This document shows positions 57,501-63,274 of a stretch of 64,000 nt of DNA, piece by piece. Position 1 is the stretch's first letter, and each line of letters starts with the position of its first letter. The stretch is from NCBI GenBank assembly GCA_946406115.1, contig OX291552.1, positions 6,821,336 to 6,885,335 of the forward strand. The letters are read 5' to 3'. Below the pieces are notes generated by a model. That model ran no database searches. It saw nothing but the letters and a program-made list of their open reading frames with translations, and was not told the origin of the DNA. The position numbers and the translations under genes were made by a program. Source of the stretch: Apoda limacodes. Lineage: Eukaryota; Arthropoda; Insecta; Lepidoptera; Limacodidae.

Positions 57501-60466
57501 CATACAATTCGAAGGTACTTGCCAGCGCAGCACCCTGTGATTAGTAGAACAAAAAATATACCAAAAAATGTGCAGGCCTGGGTAAAATTTACCCATACCC
57601 GAACAGCGCCGAGTGAATACAAACATTGGAACTTTCCACATGTTTTTGACATTTACTGATCAAAAACCATAAAATTTTGAAGATGTGTTTGGAGAATAAA
57701 TATCTAGGTTTGCAGTGTGACAGATTTACAACTAGACCTAGAAAATCCACAGCCGTAGGTATGTCAAATTATGTCTACAAAATTGCACAGAATTCTATCA
57801 GTAAATGTCAAAAACAACTAAGAAATTCATATGTATGAAGCACGTTGCGAGGCACTGCGAATTGTATTCTCATAATTTTAAATCTTTAAGCATCTCCAAA
57901 ATAATTAGAGAAGCAAATAACAACGACGATAGAAAAGAAAAAATGTAATAAAAAATGGTTGGCCGTCGCGGGACGCCCGGCAGATGTGAAACATTGTCGA
58001 GTATACTATAGTCAGATAGAAATAGTAACCAGCTCATACAGAGAAGAAACGGAGTGTCTTGTATGCTCACGCAAGGGAGTCGAGAGCGGCGTAGCATGTT
58101 CCATTTGCCGTCACAGCATACAGTTCGATTTGACTGCCAATTAAGGCGCGCCAATAGATGTTTCACAACAAAAATGAAATTAATAATTAATATTGCTATG
58201 TTTAGATGAATGGAACGGACAATCTACCGTACACCACTCTGAGCTACGCCAATGGTCCAGGCTACAGACCCTATGAGAGATTGAACAGCACCTACATTAC
58301 GGAAGACCAACTGAGTAAGTATCCACTCCACATACAATAACTGGCGGCTCCATAGCGCGGTGGGTAACACGGTGGGTCCTGTTGAACACGAGCATGGGCT
58401 CGATCCCCACTTTTTTGTTAATAGTAGAAGCTTTGCTTAGTTTATGACCAGATGGCACTGTTTGTAATGTCCAAAAAAATATTTATCAAAAAAAATCAAA
58501 ACCGAAACTATTTGTGTTTCTTGTTTGTTTAGCAACTTTTTTATCAAAAATGGCAAGAGTAGATGAAATTAAAAATTATTAGTAAATACGACTGGAGTTA
58601 ATGCTACATCTGTGTTTTAGTTACAAAGTAGGTTTAGATAACTGTTCTGTAAACAATTTTGTCATTGATAGCATGAAAATAGACATTTATATTGTAAGTA
58701 AAATATAAACAAAACATACTTTAATGATTGATAATATGAAACAGATATTGCTACTACTTTGTAAGTCAGTAGTGCGGTGATTTTCTAACTACATCGGTAA
58801 TCGTTAGATATGAAAAATTTTTGAGTACAGTATAGACGGATAGATATATAGAGAGAAGCAACGGAGTGTCTAGTATAAATGGCTAACATGATTGCTAAGC
58901 TATAGTACTTCTAGAAAGAAAAAATAATTGTCGTCATGGGACGATCGTTAGATATGAAAAAAATTTCGAGTACACTATAAACAGGTAGATATATAGAGAG
59001 AAGCAAAGGAGAGTCTAGTATAAATGGCTAACATGATAGCTAAGCTATAGCACTTCTAGAAAGAAAAAAAAAATGTCGTCATGGGACGCTCGTTAGATAT
59101 GAAAAATTGTCGAGTACACTATAGTCGGATATATATACATATAGAGAAAAGCAACGGTAGAATAGTGTAGGCATGACGACATAAGAGAGCGTCATGCCTT
59201 TAGCCGCTACGGCATACGGTTGGATTTTGCTTGCTCCCAAGGCGAGTCATCGTGTTGTGGAAACTTGGAACAGATTGCCGGCCAGTGTAGTTTCAGCCGA
59301 TTCAGTCAACTCTTTTAAAAATGGACTAGACAAATGGTTTAAAGACTTCAAGTGTGGACTTACAAGAATGACATATTAAGTGAATAATATTTTAGTGAAA
59401 AGGACTAAGACATTTCCATCACTTTAGATAGACACACCAGCATCTCATGCTGCTCGTCTATAATTTTAATAATAATAATAATAGATGTTTCACATCAAAA
59501 ACAAGCAGCAAATGTTAATTTTGATTCGTGCATCAGCCAATTGATTTATTTTAAATTATTATTTTGGAATTAACAGCAAAATCAAATAAAAGAAATGGCA
59601 TTTTAAAGTAGATTCGTTTCTAATAACTGAAAGACGTACCATATTTTTTGCGAAACAAAGAAATGTAGCTATAATGACGTGGCACTGTAAATATTAATTA
59701 CCTAATTTTTACATAATAATAGAATCTTTTCATGCAGGTCGTTATCATTATCAAAAATATCTATTCTTATCACCTTAAGACAGTGGTCGGCAACCAGTGG
59801 CTCGCGAGCAACGTAAGGCTCATTACCTCCTTAGGTGTGGCTCTTCCATTATATACGTACGTTTTACAGGCGTAAAATTTTATAAACTCAATTTTTTCAT
59901 CGTATAGTATTTGATTTCTTTACAAAAATAAGTCATAATTTAATAGCTAAACTTGAAAAAACTTACATTGAATTCTAACTTGAATCATAATTGAAAGTAA
60001 AAATTCAAGCAATGAATTTACCCTGATTTGGTTCCTATCAAAGTACCTACCCATATAATTGTCCAAGTTTAGATAAATACGCTAATGGCTCTTACAAAAA
60101 TTTCAAACGATGTTCTATTGATCTGGCTCTATTGTCTTCTAAGTTTACCGACCACTGTCTTAAGATATTCATTATGTAGAAACATGGAACACTATTGTTT
60201 CAGTAAAGTACGAAGACGACTACAATTTTCAAGCTTACCGTTGCTTCAACTTAAATAATTTTTCAGATGATGCCAACTTCACTTATCCTTCACTGGTACC
60301 TCTTGTTAGGGAGACCCATGGTGGTGAAGACGTTGCCGTTTACGCGCAAGGACCCTGGGCCCATCTTTTCACTGGCAACTATGAGCAGAATTACCTGCCG
60401 CATGCTATAGCCTACGCTGCATGTATAGGACCCGGACTAACTAGTTGTAATTTAAACTTGCCTTAA
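25752..60466 (+). CDS. ALP: Alkaline phosphatase, secreted/soluble type (nine coding exons)
   Basis: Joined exons: 25752-25842, 44412-44488, 46363-46536, 50499-50691, 51945-52108, 55542-55875, 56548-56753, 58206-58314, 60267-60466. Together they give 1548 nt and 515 residues, the usual family length. The enzyme hydrolyses phosphate monoesters through a phosphoserine intermediate, using two Zn and one Mg. Visible sites: signal peptide 1-20, metal Asp75 (FLGDGMS), nucleophile Ser125 ([11 protein letters not shown]), VTHATP at 186-191 with a downstream Arg201, Glu344, Asp349 and His353 (RIDTAHH), Asp390-His391 (TSDHSHT), and His467 ([18 protein letters not shown]). The C-terminal Cys502/Cys510 pair is followed by five residues and a stop, with no GPI tail. 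This fits the soluble insect paralogue rather than the membrane-bound midgut form. All eight introns are GT-AG with matching phases. Confidence 0.93.
25975..26730 (+). repeat. GGGTTCCGTA-family repeat with internal duplication
   Basis: It starts ggccaagagcgagtctggtt and cacaccgagggttccgtaca. The segment tgaccgtagactttagtatt occurs at 26279 and again at 26580, so the body is duplicated with a period of about 300 bp. A (CAGA)n run of six to seven units lies at 26658-26684. Confidence 0.65.
26856..27214 (+). mobile_element. MITE-like element, family M (copy 3, subfamily b)
   Basis: A nearly complete copy: cgggttgcactccgggagtg at the left, aaagttttcactt at the right, and an internal inverted pair GGTCACGTGTCCT / AGGACACGTGACC, each arm holding a CACGTG hexamer. 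Confidence 0.8.
27547..27842 (-). mobile_element. Lep1-like Helitron, minus strand
   Basis: In reverse it runs from tcctactaatataataaatg to gccgctggcaaagtctagt. It matches 15938-16260 in order. Confidence 0.75.
28224..28463. repeat. 24-bp minisatellite, ten perfect copies
   Basis: The unit ttagtacacgagaccgaccc + gcac is repeated ten times without a mismatch. As 24 is divisible by three and the unit lacks stops, several frames stay open on both strands (8-residue repeats such as LVHETDPH or CGSVSCTK). The open frame is a product of the repeat and not evidence of a protein. Just upstream (28074-28089), cccggcgaacgttgt also appears inverted at 46851-46866. Confidence 0.95.
28771..29381. promoter_or_regulatory. 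Cluster of four CAGGATCCTG palindromes
   Basis: Exact 10-bp palindromes occur at 28771-28780, 28968-28977, 29329-29338 and 29372-29381, with a one-mismatch copy (CAGAATCCTG) at 29158-29167. Elsewhere in the window I saw no other exact copy. They surround a GC-richer segment (29010-29167) that ends in a donor-like CTG|GTAAGA. The function is unknown; a dimeric protein site is one reading. Confidence 0.55.
29010..30253 (+). pseudogene. Small Lys/Arg-rich gene relic, frameshifted
   Basis: A possible 5' exon (29010-29167, donor GTAAGA) and an acceptor (T-run then AG at 29864-29865) precede an ATG at 29873. The frame [12 protein letters not shown] meets a stop after 18 codons. Segments in other frames ([48 protein letters not shown]) would continue it, with breaks at the A9 run near 29926, the A8 run near 30031 and the A5 run near 30083. 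The pattern resembles the N-terminus of a basic insect protein family of unknown function that I know only in outline. The last segment ends at a stop at 30253, and AATAAA lies at 30587-30592. Either a pseudogene, or a live gene damaged by homopolymer errors in the assembly. Confidence 0.45.
29699..29736. repeat. 13-bp inverted repeat
   Basis: AAATATGAGGTTT and AAACCTCATATTT are separated by 12 nt. It lies in the intron-like stretch before the small gene relic. AT-rich and possibly incidental. Confidence 0.7.
30600..31828. other. Intron 1 sequence, no gene seen
   Basis: AT-rich. Two diverged versions of the CAGGATCCTG motif (cagtctcctg, cagtttcctg) lie near 30624-30655. A frame at 31159-31377 has no recognisable features. 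Confidence 0.4.
31829..32212 (+). repeat. GACCGAGC-family dispersed repeat
   Basis: acctggagaccgagctttgc, two 'caacgccatctattgtcaag'-type blocks, cgccaatagatttcaggaag, cgacgttttctaaaaatgaa and an (AT)n stretch precede 'ttgctcgttttaaggtatta'. The same order is at 42205-42585 and, in reverse, at 52864-53152. Confidence 0.75.
32664..32852 (-). repeat. tRNA-derived SINE inserted in a GACCGAGC repeat
   Basis: In reverse: cagcctagttggtagtaagg, a degraded B box, and a 3' body with ccaaagtaagcaaagtttgt inverted. The middle A-rich linker is short. Confidence 0.7.
32952..33035. repeat. 23-bp tandem repeat in the GACCGAGC element
   Basis: The block ccagctaggtttcattatat + tat repeats three times after a diverged first unit. 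A single copy of this block is present in the other family members. Confidence 0.85.
33321..33583 (+). mobile_element. Lep1-like Helitron
   Basis: tccatactaatatgataaat at the left, tgaaatttggcatggagata in the middle, and accgcgggcaaaagctagt at the right. Confidence 0.75.
33905..34215 (+). mobile_element. Lep1-like Helitron with partial internal duplication
   Basis: Starts tataatattataaatgcgaa. After gcgggtggaaccgcgg the sequence repeats an internal piece (ggcatggagatagtttgagt, aaggacataggctacttgaa), so the end is a partial duplicate and the normal CTAGT terminus is lost. Confidence 0.65.
34216..35404. other. Intron 1 sequence with a GC-richer island
   Basis: 34260-34520 is richer in G+C and CpG than its surroundings, but has no open frame with splice sites that I trust. 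The rest is AT-rich. Confidence 0.35.
35405..35655 (+). pseudogene. CR1-like LINE reverse-transcriptase C-terminus and 3' tail
   Basis: Forward translation around 35465-35560 gives [20 protein letters not shown] sequence and FLKGW, the conserved end of CR1-like ORF2 proteins, followed by the tail accgcttaccatcaggcggt and ttccaccttagtgg. Confidence 0.65.
36000..36640 (+). repeat. GGGTTCCGTA-family repeat
   Basis: aaccggccaagtgcgactct and caagggttccgtacaaactt open a body shared with 25975-26730, including the duplicated 'gaccgtagactttagtattt' ending. Confidence 0.7.
36641..37917. other. Intron 1 sequence, no gene seen
   Basis: The frame at 36881-37123 lacks recognisable features. A short 'aaaaccggccaagtgcgtgt' at 37638-37660 is a fragment of the GGGTTCCGTA family. 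Repeated 'cagccgaaaa' occurs near 37405-37460. Confidence 0.4.
37918..38117 (-). mobile_element. MITE family M, truncated copy (subfamily a)
   Basis: Ends in ttcacttctgccggcactcc continuing to gcaacccg. It shares the gtgttaagcgcgaat block with 1857-2210. Confidence 0.7.
38118..39004. other. Intron 1 sequence, short direct duplication
   Basis: ttacaggctg(g/t)tagtggggc occurs at about 38748 and again at about 38798. No gene is seen. Confidence 0.45.
39005..39290 (+). repeat. LINE 3' untranslated tail
   Basis: gcgccgatagctaggaggtt, ctaaccaccggtagcttacg, ccccgccccgctgccggcgg and ccctaggttaggttttttt run into an AT-rich end, wording I associate with 3' tails of lepidopteran LINEs. No coding part remains. 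Confidence 0.5.
40377..40434. repeat. 11-bp tandem repeat
   Basis: ctccctgctcg repeats four to five times, ending in a variant (cttcctgcgca). It is followed by a repeat end containing gcgaagccgggacgggccgc. Confidence 0.85.
40733..41084 (+). mobile_element. MITE-like element, family M (copy, subfamily b)
   Basis: Complete ends (cgggttgcactccggtagtg ... gaagttttcacttc) and the intact internal pair GGTCACGTGTCCT / AGGACACGTGACC. Confidence 0.8.
41510..41790. repeat. Degenerate tandem repeat, unit about 55 bp
   Basis: About five units share tagctgtttataactgcgaa, a 'aatcacygaaa' piece and 'ttgcataggtaga'. Units differ by 10-25%, so the array is old. Confidence 0.75.
42205..42585 (+). repeat. GACCGAGC-family dispersed repeat
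   Basis: ctacctggaggaccgagcgt, aacgccatctattgtcaagt, cgccaatagatgtcaggaag and gagccggttccgagattcag, then a long (AT)n at 42503-42545. Confidence 0.8.
42727..43250 (-). mobile_element. Two head-to-tail Lep1-like Helitrons
   Basis: Copy 1 is 42727-43008 and copy 2 is 43008-43250. Both, in reverse, start at a 'tataatattataaatg'-type end and finish gccgctggcaaatctagt. They abut directly, as seen for Helitron tandem insertions. Confidence 0.75.
42850..42871 (+). repeat. Short (TTAGG)n tract inside a Helitron
   Basis: Four TTAGG units (ctaggttaggttaggttagg) lie within copy 1. TTAGG is the insect telomere unit, but a run this short inside a repeat is more likely local slippage. Confidence 0.8.
43258..43640 (+). 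repeat. GGGTTCCGTA-family repeat (uninterrupted reference copy)
   Basis: gggttccttacctgaaaaga, cctattactaagacttcgct, gtcaccaggctgtatctctt, caacaaacgtgatttttttg, acggcaacaggtcgacgctt and gcgcgagtccgactcgaact occur in order without interruption. Confidence 0.75.
44100..44290 (-). repeat. Dispersed SINE body, minus strand
   Basis: gctaaggccgtagtccaaca followed by a 'cccagtgcgagttgg' core is the inverse of 63435-63500. A frame here begins MILLLTLLL and looks signal-like but is repeat sequence. Confidence 0.55.
44412..44488 (+). CDS. ALP: Phosphatase coding exon 2
   Basis: AG acceptor at 44410-44411; donor GT at 44489. 77 nt; phase 1 in, phase 0 out. Encodes [19 protein letters not shown] and on to AK. 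The D/E-x-W helix that precedes the core is typical of animal alkaline phosphatases. Confidence 0.88.
44773..45090 (+). repeat. GACCGAGC-family dispersed repeat, diverged
   Basis: tacctggcagaccgagcatt and ctcgccaatagatgtcagga, then a degenerate AT tail ending ctttaaaggtataaga. Confidence 0.7.
45416..46000 (+). repeat. GGGTTCCGTA-family repeat interrupted by element E
   Basis: The left part (45416-45717) starts atcggccaagtacgagtgtg. The right part (45913-46000) resumes with aaatttcatgattctagaac. The 195 bp between them are element E. Confidence 0.7.
45718..45912 (+). mobile_element. Dispersed element E (copy 2)
   Basis: gacgtgacaacgtcttataa ... gactttacaggcaaccagtt, as at 23002-23222 but with two short internal deletions. 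It sits in a T-run of the host repeat. Confidence 0.75.
46005..46135 (+). repeat. CR1-like LINE 3' tail fragment
   Basis: gcgtcaataggctacggtca, a diverged 'ccatttagtatcaggcg', and ttgccactttagtggaataa. Confidence 0.6.
46363..46536 (+). CDS. ALP: Phosphatase coding exon 3
   Basis: Acceptor AG at 46361-46362; donor GT at 46537. 58 whole codons (residues 57-114). Contains [19 protein letters not shown], with Asp75 as the first metal ligand, and ends [11 protein letters not shown], a strongly conserved family block. Confidence 0.95.
46640..46875 (+). mobile_element. Helitron-like non-autonomous element
   Basis: Starts tatatataaatctcgtgtca, includes aactactgaaccgattttga, and ends cgttcgccgggacagctagt. 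Confidence 0.55.
46876..47690. other. Intron 3 sequence, no gene seen
   Basis: Contains two 'agttcccatggg/agttcccacggt'-type pieces that recur near 63760-63900, pointing to one more dispersed repeat. 47340-47400 resembles part of the SINE body near 63375. Confidence 0.4.
47691..48020 (+). mobile_element. MITE-like element, family M (subfamily b, 3' truncated)
   Basis: Left end cgggttgcactccgggagtg, internal inverted CACGTG-bearing pair intact. The sequence leaves the family after aataaaagtg, so the right gttttcacttc end is missing. Confidence 0.8.
48240..48751. repeat. (CAAA)n microsatellite, about 510 bp
   Basis: Almost uninterrupted CAAA/AAAC units; 48285-48375 carry a higher-order ACAC-containing variant, and single changes occur near 48417 and 48447. 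The long CLFV frames on the minus strand are an artefact of the repeat. Confidence 0.97.
48752..48918 (+). mobile_element. MITE family M, right part (subfamily a)
   Basis: Starts ctccctactcataatcgcga right at the end of the CAAA tract, includes gcgtggcattacggtttccg, and ends gaagttttcacttc. The left part is gone, replaced by or lost beside the microsatellite. Confidence 0.75.
48940..49226 (+). mobile_element. MITE family M, 5' truncated (subfamily b)
   Basis: aatatttatttattataaat through gaagttttcacatc. The internal inverted pair carries one CACGTG and one mutated CACATG. Confidence 0.75.
49227..50498. other. Intron 3 sequence, no gene seen
   Basis: AT-rich, ending in a polypyrimidine-poor acceptor region before exon 4. 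No repeat family is recognised with confidence. Confidence 0.45.
50499..50691 (+). CDS. ALP: Phosphatase coding exon 4 (catalytic serine)
   Basis: Acceptor TAG at 50496-50498; donor GTAATT at 50692. 193 nt, phase 0 in, phase 1 out. Encodes [18 protein letters not shown] with nucleophile Ser125, then [19 protein letters not shown]. Cys117 and Cys127 flank the catalytic loop, as in other insect members. Confidence 0.95.
50842..51549 (-). mobile_element. Internally deleted mariner element
   Basis: Inverted ends TTAGGTCCTTACATATG (50842) and its complement ending at 51549 match for about 30 bp with a few changes. TA dinucleotides flank both sides (50840-50841 and 51550-51551), the mariner target. 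It is 708 bp, against about 1.3 kb for a complete element. It lies in phosphatase intron 4 on the opposite strand. Confidence 0.9.
50990..51360 (-). pseudogene. Mariner transposase N-terminal relic
   Basis: ATG at 51360-51358 begins [20 protein letters not shown], then [16 protein letters not shown], the helix-turn-helix DNA-binding part of mariner transposases. After DGRRP the frame is broken; a shifted frame continues with [15 protein letters not shown]. The catalytic DD34D half is deleted, so it is not functional. Confidence 0.85.
51945..52108 (+). CDS. ALP: Phosphatase coding exon 5
   Basis: Acceptor TTAG at 51941-51944; donor GTAAGT at 52109. 164 nt, phase 1 in, phase 0 out. Encodes [20 protein letters not shown] with Arg201 in the following ADRKWE block, matching the substrate- and metal-binding region of the family, and ends [10 protein letters not shown]. 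Confidence 0.95.
52179..52410 (+). repeat. tRNA-derived SINE, near complete
   Basis: Head cacagcctagttagtagtgt (A-box-like), B box in gtgttcgattcccgcactgg, then a body with cataacacaagctttgctta, cttactttggggcgagacta, gtaatgtccaaaaaatat and a TTA repeat tail. Confidence 0.8.
52411..52784. other. Intron 5 sequence, no gene seen
   Basis: GC-richer patch 52470-52690 with 'ctaggcactaagcctag' and 'cccctaggccctaagc' pieces. Possibly another dispersed repeat; not identified. Confidence 0.35.
52785..52863 (+). repeat. Fragment related to the hAT MITE at 59781
   Basis: atttctttacaaaaataagt and cttgaattctaactggaat match the interior of 59920-59995. Neither terminus is present. Confidence 0.6.
52864..53152 (-). 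repeat. GACCGAGC-family dispersed repeat
   Basis: In reverse: an 'acgccatctattatcaagta' block, then cgacgttttctataaatgaa and an (AT)n tail ending tataaggtatta-like. Same family as 42205-42585. Confidence 0.75.
53830..55135 (-). pseudogene. CR1-like LINE reverse-transcriptase C-terminus, split by a hAT element
   Basis: 54259-54019 in reverse gives [40 protein letters not shown] and [14 protein letters not shown], the conserved end of CR1-like ORF2. 53960-53830 holds FLKGRQ and the 'cgcttaacatcagacg' tail. 55035-55130 continues the protein upstream (YCCHLWAGA with a stop). It contains stops and shifts. Confidence 0.75.
54260..55026. mobile_element. Non-autonomous hAT-like element with 8-bp target duplication
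   Basis: GTGCACCC flanks both sides (54252-54259, 55027-55034), and removing one copy plus 54260-55026 restores the LINE reading ...GAPVCQL. Imperfect terminal inverted repeats TAGACATGGGTTGATCGA / TAGACCTGTGTCGATCAC. The 8-bp duplication indicates hAT. No transposase inside. Confidence 0.8.
55542..55875 (+). CDS. ALP: Phosphatase coding exon 6
   Basis: Acceptor CAG at 55539-55541; donor GTATGT at 55876. 334 nt, phase 0 in, phase 1 out. Encodes [14 protein letters not shown] at the start, [15 protein letters not shown] in the middle and [10 protein letters not shown] at the end, with metal-binding Glu344 as the last whole codon. Confidence 0.95.
56548..56753 (+). CDS. ALP: Phosphatase coding exon 7 (Zn ligands)
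   Basis: Acceptor TTTTAG at 56542-56547; donor GTAAGA at 56754. 206 nt, phase 1 in, phase 0 out. [10 protein letters not shown] carries Asp349 and His353; [18 protein letters not shown] carries Asp390-His391. The residue built across the junction (G+CG) is Ala345, where most relatives have Gly. Confidence 0.95.
57955..58185 (+). repeat. Dispersed repeat F (uninterrupted copy)
   Basis: ttggccgtcgcgggacgccc, attgtcgagtatactatagt, gagaagaaacggagtgtctt, gtcacagcatacagttcgat and caatagatgtttcacaacaa. The same order occurs at 59085-59510 around a LINE insertion. It lies just before exon 8. A 61-codon frame here is not supported as a gene. Confidence 0.7.
58206..58314 (+). CDS. ALP: Phosphatase coding exon 8
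   Basis: Acceptor TTTAG at 58201-58205; donor GTAAGT at 58315. 109 nt, phase 0 in, phase 1 out. Contains [14 protein letters not shown], a conserved surface-loop block, and sequons NGT (415) and NST (440) that could be N-glycosylated in a secreted protein. Confidence 0.93.
58336..58490 (+). repeat. SINE fragment, diverged head
   Basis: A diverged tRNA-like head with gggctcgatccccac (B-box region), then agaagctttgcttagtttat, gaccagatggcactgtttgt and aatgtccaaaaaaatattta. Confidence 0.6.
58796..59510 (+). repeat. Dispersed repeat F, tandem array with LINE insertion
   Basis: The block (a/g)tcgttagatatgaaaaa, tcgagtacactata, atatatagagagaagcaa, taaatggctaacatgat occurs with a period of about 145 bp at about 58803, 58946 and 59089. 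The last unit continues as in 57955-58185 but is broken by the LINE piece at about 59235-59483, after which aatagatgtttcacatcaaa resumes. Confidence 0.75.
59235..59483 (+). pseudogene. LINE reverse-transcriptase C-terminal fragment with (TAA)n tail
   Basis: Encodes [20 protein letters not shown] and [11 protein letters not shown], the conserved C-terminus of a LINE reverse transcriptase, a stop at 59377-59379, then a short 3' region ending in (TAA)n. 5'-truncated, as is usual for LINE copies. Confidence 0.8.
59781..60157. mobile_element. hAT-like MITE
   Basis: Terminal inverted repeats CAGTGGTCGG and CCGACCACTG; 8-bp flanks ccttaaga (59773-59780) and tcttaaga (60158-60165) match in 7 of 8. 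377 bp, no coding sequence; lies in phosphatase intron 8 about 100 bp before exon 9. Confidence 0.85.
60267..60466 (+). CDS. ALP: Phosphatase coding exon 9 and stop
   Basis: Acceptor TTTCAG at 60261-60266; TAA at 60464-60466. Contains [19 protein letters not shown], with His467 as Zn ligand, and [20 protein letters not shown]. It ends CNLNLP. No hydrophobic tail follows, so no GPI anchor is encoded unless an alternative last exon exists. Confidence 0.95.
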
Positions 60467-61892
60467 TTTATCAAAGAGAGCTTTTTTAAAGCTTAATCTT
60501 GACTGAGTATTAGAAACCTGTGATTATTGCCAAATGTTTTAGGACTGAGATTTGCAAATGTATTATGTTTGGAGGTAGATATAATTCGGTTTTCTTCTGC
60601 AAATACACTTAATATTTTGGTTTGTTGATATTATAGTACACATAAGATCGAAAATCACTCGTCATGAGTTCATGAAAGAGTGGGATCAAAAGTTTGTTAC
60701 TATCCGAGCACTAAGCTAAAGAGGCAACCAACAGACAGACAGACAAATTAAGTTTTGCATTTAAAAACGTTTGGGTGTAAGAACGTAACTATGCCTTTGC
60801 TGAATAGAGTTTGAAGGAAGAACCCCGAGAAGAGTCCGTCAATATCGAATTTTCACGGCCGAGACTTGTATATAGAACTTTATATAAAAACGCAAGTCAA
60901 GGAAAGTGGCGCGGCGTGGTCGGTCGATCATCTTGAACTATTCCTAGATATCTACTGACCTGTTTAAAATTTGAGAAAATTAAGAATTTTTTCTTATACA
61001 GTTTCTTGTTTATCTTTATAACAGGCCATCTAAATAAAATAGTAAGTTTAGGAATTTATTGGCACTTCTTCTGTCCAGAAAAGTGTTTTTTTTTTTAATT
61101 AATAATTATTAGCAATCCTGGATCTATTTCCATATTCTGTTCCTTTTTCGAATGTAATTTAAATGTAATTAAAACTATTTATAATTGTGATATGTATGTT
61201 TGTATTTACAGTTTTTGTTCTAAAGTAATTAAGGTTGTAAAACACTAAAGATAGTTAATATTTTCGGAATGTTACCTATGCGAAAAATTACCTTTACATG
61301 TAGAGTTTATATCCTTGATATACAATTTATTATATTAAATTATAACACGGGAACAAATTAAAGTTGAAGAAATGAAGCTATTTATAATATAATGTTATGT
61401 TCTTAATTTTCGAACAAAGTTAGTTATGCAACAAATATTTTTCAGCCCAATGTTTGTAAGGCACTAATTTATAAAAGTAAATATAATAATTCAAACTAAT
61501 TTATTTAACCAAATTACGACAACGAAAGTCAAAATTGTACAAAATATTATTTAATTATATTAAATAAATGTATTATAAGTAAATTTATTCAAAAAAAATA
61601 TTGAAAATGTAAAATATCAATAATATTTATTTGTGGAAAGTAAGCTAGAATAAAAATTATACTTTGTAATTTAAATTGAATTAAGATAAAAATGGAGTAA
61701 AATATAAATGTTACCAAATATCTAATTTTTATTACGTAACAAATGTATATAGGTAAATTTTAAGGGCTCTGTTCCTCTAAGGGTGCCAGCGGAGCCCTTT
61801 CACTAAGCCTACGATGTTTGTCTGTCTGTCCTACATCAAAGGTGTATATTTTTAAGACCAACATAGGTACAACTATAAAAAGTTATAGAAGT
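60467..61892 (+). other. Phosphatase 3' flank, probable 3' UTR
   Basis: AT-rich with no other gene. The first AATAAA I see after the stop is at 61033-61038; whether it is used is unknown. Confidence 0.4.
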
Positions 61893-62445
61893 AAAAACTA
61901 GCCAAGTGCGAGTCGGACTATTTTACTTTTCCGACTACATTTTTTAGTTGGTCGACTATTACTCATACAACTGTAAAGACTACTTAGCTATGATAGTTTC
62001 CCTTTTAATCAATGTTAATCCCATGAATTTTCACACACCCAAAAACAGCCATTCAATCAACCATAGCTGACAGTGGGGGAGCGCACACTAGGTTTTAACA
62101 AAATTTGCACTTTAGATACATGATACATACATATTTACATTAATATTTCGCAAACGCATCACGGAATCGCATCAGCGGTCCTAACTAGTTTCAAACGAGC
62201 TATCCAACGACATCCGCACAAGGTGGTAGATGAAAAAAAAAATATTCCCGCTTTATGTGTAGGGGATGTATTTCGAATTTTATTTTACCACTTTGTCGGC
62301 CTAATAAATATGTATACCCATGCCAAATTATAACTTTCTAGTACTAATGGTCTCTGAGCTAAGCCTTCAACAGACATACATACATGGTAGATGGTACGGA
62401 ACCCACGGTGCGCGAGTCATACTCACAGTTGACAGGTTTTTACTT
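61893..62445 (+). repeat. GGGTTCCGTA-related dispersed repeat (long form)
   Basis: aactagccaagtgcgagtcg at the left and ggtacggaacccacggtgcg at the right. The interior (ccaaaaacagccattcaatc, cgagctatccaacgacatcc, ttctagtactaatggtctct) is shared in order with the next copy. Confidence 0.65.
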
Positions 62446-62689
62446 AAATAAACAGCAACACCAGCAAAATTTTACGTAAATTCAGTGTAACGTTAATCGA
62501 TTTCTTGTTCTATTGCTTGTCCAAGCATCACATGTTATCCATTTCCGAGGTTGCGAGAGAAGATGACACAGGTATTTTTTGTGGCCACCGTCGCTCTTGA
62601 TTGCTCTAACCATTTTCCTCATTTGTTAGATATACTTGCATTTGTGGAGCCCTTTTTTTTATGACTGCAATCTAAGAAATGACAAAGTA

Positions 62690-63240
62690 GGTAGAAAATT
62701 TAATCAGAAGAATAAAATTTCCAAATTTGATTATTTGTTAATGGATAAAAGAAATTGAGGGCAATTTTTACTCCTCTGAGTACATTTTATAGGTTTTTGA
62801 TTATTCCTCGGTAACTTGTAAAGGCTACTGTGATAGTTTTCAATTTAACTTCATTATATGTACTACTACCTTGTTTTTTTTCATACATCCAAAACTAATC
62901 ATTCAGCTAGCATTAACTTTACGTCCTAATATTTCGTAAACGGATCCCTTAATCGAAAAACGGTTTTCACACACCGGCAATGTTTTTTAACCAGCCATCC
63001 AACACCATGGTATAGACGATAAAACAAGATCATGCACACTTTTCATTAAGAGGAGGTGCCAGGTGCAAAAGAAAAATATTGTCAAGATTTTATTTGACCT
63101 GCTTCTCGGGGTAATTAATATGTTTTGTTAAAATTACAGCTTTCTAGTCCTAAGTTTCTAAGCTAAGCCGCGGAAAGACAGACAGATATGGCTAAACTAT
63201 AAAGGTTCCTTGTTGACTACGAAACTTCTAAAAATGAAGA
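62690..63240 (+). repeat. GGGTTCCGTA-related dispersed repeat (long form, second copy)
   Basis: Shares the interior order with 61893-62445 (catccaaaactaatcattca, cagccatccaacaccatggt, ttctagtcctaagtttctaa) and a 'gacagacagatatggctaaa' ending. Confidence 0.6.
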
Positions 63241-63274
63241 GGTAGGAATTTATATGAAAGTAAGAAAATGGTAG

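Noticed and set aside
57959..58144. A Cys-containing 61-codon frame that looks finger-like
   Set aside because: It lies wholly in dispersed repeat F; the related copy at 59085-59510 does not keep the frame.
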